From a virus, in IMG/VR virus record IMGVR_UViG_3300031759_001147, positions 1 through 38,077 of that record: DNA of 38,077 nucleotides. The stretch is one strand, 5' to 3'. This document shows positions 32,724 to 38,077 of the stretch, in pieces; position 1 is the stretch's first letter; every line of letters starts with the position of its first letter. The position numbers and the translations under genes were made by a program. The notes under the pieces were generated by a model that had not been told where the DNA came from, did no database searches, and saw only the letters and a program-made list of their open reading frames with translations.

Positions 32724-33300
32724 AATCACTACAAAATTATTTAGAGGAAAATACCAGTACAAAATTGTACTGGTATGCAGTGTTTCTGCATGGTTCCGTT
32801 CGGGGGACATGCCTGAAACTATACAGCGAATTAAAGAATTAGACTCACCCAAACGTCAAGATGCTAAAGAATACGGTCTTAAGATAGCTTCAGAACTTCT
32901 AAACCATCAAGATGTTGACGTTCGTGTAGAAAGTCCTTGGATTAGTGTATATACTAATGATAAAAAACTAATAGATCGTCTAGCTAAGATTGATAAAAAT
33001 AATGTTAAGTACATTAGCGAACCAGCTGGTTCCCTAGAAGAAAATACTATTTTAATGCCCAAGATGAATTTTGATTATCGTATTACCCTGGGTAAAACTA
33101 CTCAAGAACACAGTTCATTTATTGCATGGGCGGAATCTAACCCTAAATTAAAACTAACCCCAAGTTGCAAAAAGGATCTATTAAAGGAACGCACTTGGGG
33201 AGGCAAGCATTTTTATCTCACCGGAGATAACAATTTGCTATTGGCTAAGATGCATTTAGGTGGTAGTATAGCTAAAATCGAACGCATTGTTAAAAAATAA
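32713..33300 (+). CDS. Conserved phage hypothetical protein
   Basis: The ATG at 32713 overlaps the end of clpA by 11 nt. An in-frame TTG at 32701 is possible but less likely. The 195-aa protein begins MLYKITTKLFRGKYQYKIVL and continues VCSVSAWFRSGDMPETIQRI, then SPWISVYTNDKKLIDRLAKI. It ends with a WGGKHFYLTGDNNLLLAKMHLG segment. The pattern of alternating beta strands and helices suggests a small globular domain, and I do not recognise a named family. There is no membrane segment or known motif. It shares the ClpA operon, so it may be linked with protein quality control, but that is only context. A perfect 12-bp inverted repeat lies within its first 70 nt. Confidence 0.72.
   Translation: MLYKITTKLFRGKYQYKIVLVCSVSAWFRSGDMPETIQRIKELDSPKRQDAKEYGLKIASELLNHQDVDVRVESPWISVYTNDKKLIDRLAKIDKNNVKYISEPAGSLEENTILMPKMNFDYRITLGKTTQEHSSFIAWAESNPKLKLTPSCKKDLLKERTWGGKHFYLTGDNNLLLAKMHLGGSIAKIERIVKK
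32751..32776. repeat. Perfect 12-bp inverted repeat at the start of the coding sequence
   Basis: ATACCAGTACAA and TTGTACTGGTAT are separated by 2 nt and code for KYQYKIVLV. The hairpin would form 38 nt after the ATG and could slow translation or mark an RNA processing site. Unexplained. Confidence 0.75.
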
Positions 33301-33315
33301 ACTCGTTACAAAAGC

Positions 33316-33323
33316 GATAAATA
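33316..33323 (+). promoter_or_regulatory. Late-promoter-like box GATAAATA
   Basis: AAGCGATAAATAC (33312-33324) is identical to 20542-20554. GATAAATA is 7/8 to the T4 late consensus. It lies in the 69-nt gap before the three capsid-targeting-like genes, with the ATG 46 nt downstream. Confidence 0.55.
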
Positions 33324-33331
33324 CTCTAACC

Positions 33332-33345
33332 GCAGAGATTTCTGC
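33332..33345 (+). other. Short hairpin in the 5' leader
   Basis: GCAGA/TCTGC (5 bp, loop GATT) lies between the late box and the ATG of the 124-aa gene. It may stabilise the mRNA or be chance. Confidence 0.3.
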
Positions 33346-33369
33346 TGATTTATTAAAACGGGCTTAAAA

Positions 33370-33393
33370 ATGCGTATACGTGAACTATTTGAA
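33370..33393 (+). other. Capsid-targeting-like peptide, MRIRELFE|G
   Basis: Eight residues ending in LFE before Gly match the T4 prohead protease consensus. Related leaders occur at 33747 and 37148, and an internal copy lies at 36729. Confidence 0.45.
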
Positions 33394-33744
33394 GGTAATT
33401 TTTTTAAAGATGCCGATTATGTACAAGCTAAAGAAGGTGGCGAGCGTGAAATTAACTACGATTTAGTTGATGATATAGCACACTTTATGGAACAAGACGA
33501 TCACTGCTATCGTCGATTCTTTCATCCTGCATTGGATCGATTCCTTCATGTCAGAGAAAATAAAAAAGATCCTAAGCCTGAAATCTTTAAAGAAGCTGTC
33601 AAAGAATGTTATAAAATATACGTTCAAAAATTTCCCATCCGTGAACTACCAGATGAATTAGATGAAGATACACTAGGTCAAGTTTGTGAAAAATTGTATG
33701 ATGAACACAGTACACATCATGCTGATGGCAAATACAAGGATTAA
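33370..33744 (+). CDS. Putative internal head protein with capsid-targeting-like leader
   Basis: This 124-aa protein begins MRIRELFEG. L6-F7-E8 followed by Gly fits the T4 gp21 prohead protease rule (L/I-x-E, then G/A/S). T4 internal proteins begin with a comparable short targeting peptide of the type MKTYQEFI.E. The remainder is acidic and His-rich (about 40-70, VDDIAHFMEQDDHCYRRFFHPALDRFLH; C-terminal HSTHHADGKYKD) without recognised domains. It is the first gene after a late-type promoter. I infer a small protein packaged in the head; the leader is seen, but the cleavage is inferred. Confidence 0.65.
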   Translation: MRIRELFEGNFFKDADYVQAKEGGEREINYDLVDDIAHFMEQDDHCYRRFFHPALDRFLHVRENKKDPKPEIFKEAVKECYKIYVQKFPIRELPDELDEDTLGQVCEKLYDEHSTHHADGKYKD

Positions 33745-33746
33745 TA

Positions 33747-33794
33747 GTGTTTCTTAGAGAATTATTTTATCGTAACCACTCTGCTTTAAACGAA
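33747..33794 (+). other. Capsid-targeting-like peptide ending LNE|G
   Basis: Sixteen residues from the GTG start end in A-L-N-E before Gly-Gly, a fit to the L/I-x-E rule. Confidence 0.4.
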
Positions 33795-36700
33795 GGCGGA
33801 AACCTTAGCATTGGCGATGCAGACAGTGGTGAACCAGTACACTATGCAGACAAGATAGATTTAGCAGTACATAATCGTACGTACATGGTTGGACTTTTAA
33901 ATAAGTTATTGCATGACATTAATCTAGCATTTCATAAACAAACTAGAAAAAATTTATGGGAACCTAACCTACTAAAGAGCAAAGAATTCCTAAGCGGTAG
34001 TAGTTTGCATTTCTTTAACACTGAAGGTATTAGTGATGAGGAATTTGCCAAACATAAACCACGTGTGGGCGATATCGATACACAATGCAATAGAGATTTA
34101 GAACCACAAGTTAAAGAATTCTTAACAAAATATACAAACAAACAGATCGGCGACACTACATTGCTAGGATTTGGTAGTGGTAATGAACAGTATAACGCAT
34201 TATTCCAATTTGCAAATCCTCCAATCAAAATACAAATCGATTTTGAATTTGGCGAGTATGAAGGCGGAGTTCCTAACGATTGGTTTAAATTTAGCCATAG
34301 CTCAGAGTGGAACGATGTTTCAAACAATATTAAAGGTGTGTTCCACAAATATTTGTATAGAGCATTAGCAGGTTCAATTAAAGTACATGCACATCTAAAA
34401 TCATCGGAAGGTCGAGGCAAAGCCAAAGTAACTACAGTAACTCCCGATCATCTTTCAAAATATTCATTTGGGGTATCAGGTAAACAAGGCGGTGGTCTAA
34501 GTGAACCATACAGTCCAGTAGTGGGAGACAATGACGAGCCGCAAGAATTACCACATCCAGAAAATCCGCAACAACAGTTGCCAGTAATGCAAGTGGCAAA
34601 ACCAGAAACTCGTGTATACGATCAGCATCTACATAGTCAATTTAAAAAACTATTTCTACGAAATAATCCTAATGCAGAACCTACTCCAGAAGATTTAAAA
34701 TTACAATGGAGTTTCTTAGGTACTGTTGACTTAATAGGCAAATATCTATCTAAACAAGAACAACACGAAACAGTAAAACGTTTCTTTGAAATTTGTTTCG
34801 AACCTGGCAGTCAGATGATCGAGCGTGATGATCCTAAAAGTGATGCCGATATTAAATTTGCCGCTATTGATCAAATGTTAGAAAAATTGAATCTAACAAA
34901 TATGAGATCATTAGCAGTTGACATGGCAAAAGAATACGAGGGAGAATTTTTAGATTTAGAAAAATTTAAAAAGAGCTATCAGCGTACTCCAGACCAAGCT
35001 GGTAAAAAAATACAATACGGTAGACATAGAAAAGATGCTATTGCCGGCGGTACATGGCCAGATTGGCGTAAAAACTCAACCGAACAAATATTTGAAGCAG
35101 AAGTCAAAGCTCAACTTAGAAAAAATATGCCGCATATGAAAGATCTAAAAGCCATAGACTTTTTAGATCTAGTAGATGAATTACACGACAATGGTAAATT
35201 TCAACTAAAAAATATTCCATTAAATGTTAAAATAGATGGATTTGGTGGGCGGTTTGGTAAAGACTCGGAAGGTAAACCTTTCATGGGTACTAGTAATACT
35301 CCTCCTAGATACGAAGCTGGTTTTTTAAAATATCATCAGGCAAAGGGCACACAGGATCCAGAAATACTAGGTCGTGCTAAAAAATTCGACGATTTATTTA
35401 ATGAAATGATCAAGGCAGTTAAACTAGTCGACGATGCCGCAGGTCCAGAGTTGCTTATGAATAAACAAGTAACTTGTGAAGTTTTATTTTTACCATTTGC
35501 TACAGAAACTGAAGAAGGCAAATTAAAATTTGTTGGTATCCATTACAATAAATTACCAAGAGGTGTACAGTTAGCCTTAGTTCCATTCCGTGTAGCAGAT
35601 GCAACTACTGGAGAAGATGTACCAGATGCGGCGAAGATTATTAAAACTATTACTAGCATTGGACAACAAGGTAGTATTATGTTTATCAGTAACGCATTAA
35701 CACAAAATAAACCGTTAGACGTAACTGAAATTATCAATGTTTTAGATAATATCGACGAACTTAAACGCATCGTTTCAGATACGCATGGTAAACGTGATCG
35801 TGCCAGTGTACAGTTAAGAAGAGAAGTTGAAGAAAAACTAGCACCAGTTAAACTTGAATTAGAAAAAGCTATTATTAATGATCCTAACATTGTTGGAAAA
35901 GATTTGCTAGGTAAAGACTACGAAGGTATTGTCATTAATAGTCGACTGGGTCCTATTAAAATTACTAGTCAAGAACAGCGAGATGTTATTAGTGCCAAAA
36001 TGGCGGCTAAGGCAAGTGCAAGAACCGAACGTCCTCGTGAAAATTCTAACAAAACGGCTGTAGTTGCTATCGGTAGCTTTGTAGGCCACATCGGGCATGA
36101 GCAATTATTTGACTATACTATTAAAAAAGCACAACAAGTAGGAGGTGATCCTTATTTGTTTATTGGAAATGCTGAAGGCAAAAACGATCCTATCCCACCA
36201 AATGTTAAAGTTCAAACATGGCATAAAATGTATCCAAATTATGCCGCTAATATTAGTACAGTAACACACGAAGGCGGTACGCTAATTCAAAAAATTAAAC
36301 ATGAATTAATTAATCCGTTACCGGGCAAGCCTCCACGATACGATAATATTATTATTATGGTAGGTGAAGATCAAGCAGGGTTGAATATGCCAGCCGCTTT
36401 AATGAAGGCAGTTAATAAGTTTCAAGGGTACGAACATGTAAAAGTTAGTTTAGAAACTACACCTCGTGGAACCGGTATGAGCTTTACTCAGTTGCGTAAT
36501 ATTCTTAAAGATCCAAAAGCTACTCCGCAACAACAGTTGGCGTTATGGGAAAAAGGGTTTGATGTTAACAAATTAGGCAGAGCATGGATTCAACATCTAA
36601 TGGATTTGACACGTAAGGGTATGGGAATTACAACACCAAAACATACACATCATGTTCAGAAACCTGCTATTCCTGCACCAGAACAAGAACCGCTAAATAT

Positions 36701-37148
36701 AAAAGAAGCAAATTATTGGATTAGAAAAATGCGAGCAAACGAATTTATAAAAAAACAGTTGTCCGAAGGCGATATTCCAGCTAACGGTAAGAAATTTGAC
36801 AAAAGCGAAATGGATGCAGTTCGTGGAGCATTGAGTATGCCGGGCATCAGTATTAACAAAGCTAACGGTAATCCTTATTCTGGATATCGTTTTGGTATTG
36901 CTATGGCTGGCGCACACAGTAAAGCCAATCACGAACACCATCAAATAACTCCGCCAGCAGGACCTATGGCTGGGGATCCTTTGTTAACTGTGTTTGCTGA
37001 TGAAGAATATGATATCATTAAAAATGCCGCTAAAATGGTAATGGCTGGTCCTATTGTTCAGCTTAGTGACATGCGTAGTCATGAATTACCCACAACCAAC
37101 AAAACAAGTCCTGTGGCTAATAAAAAACGTAACAAGTACGGTGTATAA
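33747..37148 (+). CDS. Multi-domain nucleotidyltransferase/ligase-like protein with capsid-targeting-like leader
   Basis: The GTG start has an AAGGA 6 nt upstream. The 1133 aa contain: (a) a leader MFLRELFYRNHSALNE|GG, with LNE before Gly; (b) a pol-beta-type nucleotidyltransferase signature, G84-S-S then GDID (D109, D111) and IQID (D165), about 70-200; (c) an ATP ligase-type adenylyltransferase pattern: KIDG (K495), CEVLF (E578), YEGIV (E726) and IKIT (K738); (d) a HIGH-type nucleotidyltransferase domain: GSFVGHIGHE (HIGH 781-784) and SFTQLR (912-917); (e) a C-terminal 140-residue part that starts with a second leader-like stretch, MRANEFIKKQLSE|G (995-1008), and ends SPVANKKRNKYGV. Part (e) is homologous to the next gene. 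I infer a head-packaged enzyme acting on nucleic acid ends or nucleotide cofactors; substrates are unknown. Confidence 0.7.
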   Translation: MFLRELFYRNHSALNEGGNLSIGDADSGEPVHYADKIDLAVHNRTYMVGLLNKLLHDINLAFHKQTRKNLWEPNLLKSKEFLSGSSLHFFNTEGISDEEFAKHKPRVGDIDTQCNRDLEPQVKEFLTKYTNKQIGDTTLLGFGSGNEQYNALFQFANPPIKIQIDFEFGEYEGGVPNDWFKFSHSSEWNDVSNNIKGVFHKYLYRALAGSIKVHAHLKSSEGRGKAKVTTVTPDHLSKYSFGVSGKQGGGLSEPYSPVVGDNDEPQELPHPENPQQQLPVMQVAKPETRVYDQHLHSQFKKLFLRNNPNAEPTPEDLKLQWSFLGTVDLIGKYLSKQEQHETVKRFFEICFEPGSQMIERDDPKSDADIKFAAIDQMLEKLNLTNMRSLAVDMAKEYEGEFLDLEKFKKSYQRTPDQAGKKIQYGRHRKDAIAGGTWPDWRKNSTEQIFEAEVKAQLRKNMPHMKDLKAIDFLDLVDELHDNGKFQLKNIPLNVKIDGFGGRFGKDSEGKPFMGTSNTPPRYEAGFLKYHQAKGTQDPEILGRAKKFDDLFNEMIKAVKLVDDAAGPELLMNKQVTCEVLFLPFATETEEGKLKFVGIHYNKLPRGVQLALVPFRVADATTGEDVPDAAKIIKTITSIGQQGSIMFISNALTQNKPLDVTEIINVLDNIDELKRIVSDTHGKRDRASVQLRREVEEKLAPVKLELEKAIINDPNIVGKDLLGKDYEGIVINSRLGPIKITSQEQRDVISAKMAAKASARTERPRENSNKTAVVAIGSFVGHIGHEQLFDYTIKKAQQVGGDPYLFIGNAEGKNDPIPPNVKVQTWHKMYPNYAANISTVTHEGGTLIQKIKHELINPLPGKPPRYDNIIIMVGEDQAGLNMPAALMKAVNKFQGYEHVKVSLETTPRGTGMSFTQLRNILKDPKATPQQQLALWEKGFDVNKLGRAWIQHLMDLTRKGMGITTPKHTHHVQKPAIPAPEQEPLNIKEANYWIRKMRANEFIKKQLSEGDIPANGKKFDKSEMDAVRGALSMPGISINKANGNPYSGYRFGIAMAGAHSKANHEHHQITPPAGPMAGDPLLTVFADEEYDIIKNAAKMVMAGPIVQLSDMRSHELPTTNKTSPVANKKRNKYGV
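36729..36767 (+). other. Embedded capsid-targeting-like peptide inside the 1133-aa protein
   Basis: MRANEFIKKQLSE then Gly (residues 995-1008) resembles MRAKEFIVE at the start of the following gene. It suggests that a once separate gene was fused to the C-terminus, and a possible internal cleavage site. Confidence 0.5.
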
Positions 37149-37672
37149 TGAGAGCGAAAGAATTCATAGTTGAACAATCTGTAAAACCAACAGATTCTCC
37201 TGCCAAGGCTTCTAAAAAAGCCAAACAAACCCAGGTTGTCAAACCCTACGTGGCTAAAGATTTTCCTATGAAGAAAAAATTAGGCAATTTTGGTCTAGAT
37301 CCACACGAAGCACATAGTCAAAGTCAAAGCAACACCGAATATGGTAGTACTAAAGGAGATGTACCTATAGAGGCCGTAGCGGCTATGCCGGGTGCATTTA
37401 GTGTTCAAGATATTCCTAGCGATTTCTACAGCATGTATCGTATTGGAGTAGCTATTGCCGGCGGTGAAAGAAACGTGGCTTCAAAAGATAATTTTGGTAA
37501 GCATCCATTCTTTATGCCTTTTTCAGAACAAGAACATGCTAAAATTACCAAAGATATTAAACGTATCGGTCACGACATTGAATTACGAACAACTCCTGAA
37601 AGTTTAGAATTGTCGACTGTAAACCAAAAAAGTCCAGTAGCTAAACGCAAGCCAAACAAATACGGTGTATAA
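37148..37672 (+). CDS. Putative internal head protein, paralogue of the C-terminal domain upstream
   Basis: This 174-aa protein starts at an ATG overlapping the upstream stop (TAATG), with no clear Shine-Dalgarno. It begins MRAKEFIVEQ, close to the T4 internal protein leader, with IVE as a possible protease site. A Lys/Pro-rich, probably disordered stretch follows to about 60. From about 94 it has YSMYRIGVAIAGG, then FMPFSEQEHAKITKD, and ends NQKSPVAKRKPNKYGV. These match the C-terminus of the 1133-aa protein (YSGYRFGIAMAGA, FADEEYDIIKNA, NKTSPVANKKRNKYGV). The cationic tail suits binding to packaged DNA. Function is unknown; packaging is inferred. Confidence 0.7.
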   Translation: MRAKEFIVEQSVKPTDSPAKASKKAKQTQVVKPYVAKDFPMKKKLGNFGLDPHEAHSQSQSNTEYGSTKGDVPIEAVAAMPGAFSVQDIPSDFYSMYRIGVAIAGGERNVASKDNFGKHPFFMPFSEQEHAKITKDIKRIGHDIELRTTPESLELSTVNQKSPVAKRKPNKYGV

Positions 37673-38077
37673 TGGAACATAACAAATATCATTTAGCCCT
37701 TAAAACAGCATTTGCCAGTGAATTTAGTTTTTATCTAAAAGCACACAACTTTCATTGGAACGTAGAAGGTCCATTGTTTGAAAGTCTACATGCATTGTTT
37801 GAAAGAATTTATTTAGAAGTATACGGTAGTATCGACACATTTGCAGAACATTTACGTGCATTACAAATTTATGCACCAGGAAGTTTACAAAAGTTTAGTA
37901 TGTTAACTAATGTACGTGATGAAAATGATGTTCCAGGATTTCACGAGATGCTGAGCGAATTGTTACAAGACAGCGAAAAAATGGCTAATATTTTCCGTAT
38001 TACTTTTGAAATGGCAGAACAAAATGGCGATCATGGATTAAGCAATTTCTTAGCCGACCGTCAAGATGCACATAAAA
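37672..38077 (+). CDS. dps: Dps-like ferritin, 3' truncated by window edge
   Basis: This frame is open to the window end (135 codons visible). It starts at an ATG overlapping the preceding stop. It reads SFYLKAHNFHWNVEGPLFESLH, then ERIYLEVYGSIDTFAEHLRALQIYAPG, with the His, Asp and Glu positions of the Dps/bacterioferritin-type ferroxidase site (AHNFHWNV; D..AEH). Dps proteins oxidise iron and form shells that can bind DNA. The E. coli Dps is about 167 residues, so roughly 30 are missing. No targeting leader is present. It may protect phage DNA from oxidative damage; the adjoining putative head-packaged proteins make virion linkage worth a test. Confidence 0.88.
   Translation, partial: MEHNKYHLALKTAFASEFSFYLKAHNFHWNVEGPLFESLHALFERIYLEVYGSIDTFAEHLRALQIYAPGSLQKFSMLTNVRDENDVPGFHEMLSELLQDSEKMANIFRITFEMAEQNGDHGLSNFLADRQDAHK

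Overview
The window looks like part of the genome of an uncultivated T4-like (myovirus-type) phage, most similar in gene content to marine T4-like phages. Reasons: tightly packed, AT-rich genes almost all on the + strand with 1-26 nt overlaps; a gp44-like clamp loader subunit; a phage PhoH; a run of very long Ser/Thr/Gly-rich fibre proteins with modules familiar from T4-like cyanophage structural proteins; and late-promoter-like ATAAATA boxes. A Gram-negative host is inferred from a lipoprotein outer-membrane spanin candidate, a GH19-type endolysin and sigma70-type promoters. No tRNA, CRISPR array, integrase or insertion sequence was seen, and no gene-free stretch exceeds about 160 nt.

Layout. 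(1) 1-22248: tail-fibre/appendage block: a giant protein cut off at the left edge, a 125-aa protein, a 401-aa protein, a 710-aa fibre, a 1461-aa protein that fuses an animal-type haem peroxidase domain to Ig-like repeats, and a 554-aa fibre. Several share an N-terminal 'NDGTGD..AF.K.N.NFT' module. (2) 22248-23759: small conserved phage genes, including a stand-alone DnaE-like fragment and a GroES-like protein, closed by a strong terminator. (3) 23839-25483: gp44-like clamp loader and the convergent phoH, the only minus-strand gene. PhoH has a leader that can fold into two mutually exclusive hairpins. (4) 25644-29030: two conserved phage proteins, then a lysis cassette (endolysin, inner spanin candidate, lipoprotein outer spanin candidate, holin candidate) and a 58-codon secreted Lys-rich peptide. 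(5) 29101-33300: a proteostasis operon (class-B DnaJ, peptide deformylase, ClpA-like unfoldase that keeps an IGF ClpP-docking tripeptide) behind a perfect TTGACA-17-TATAAT promoter, plus one unknown gene. (6) 33370-38077: three consecutive proteins that begin with T4-type capsid-targeting-like peptides ending in LxE/IxE, then a Dps-like ferritin cut by the right edge.

The most unusual item is the 1133-aa protein at 33747-37148. It combines signatures of a pol-beta-type nucleotidyltransferase, an ATP ligase-type adenylyltransferase and a HIGH-type nucleotidyltransferase, with what looks like a prohead-protease leader. This suggests an enzyme packaged in the head and delivered with the DNA, with repair or nucleotide-cofactor chemistry. 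That role is inference; the motifs are visible in the sequence.
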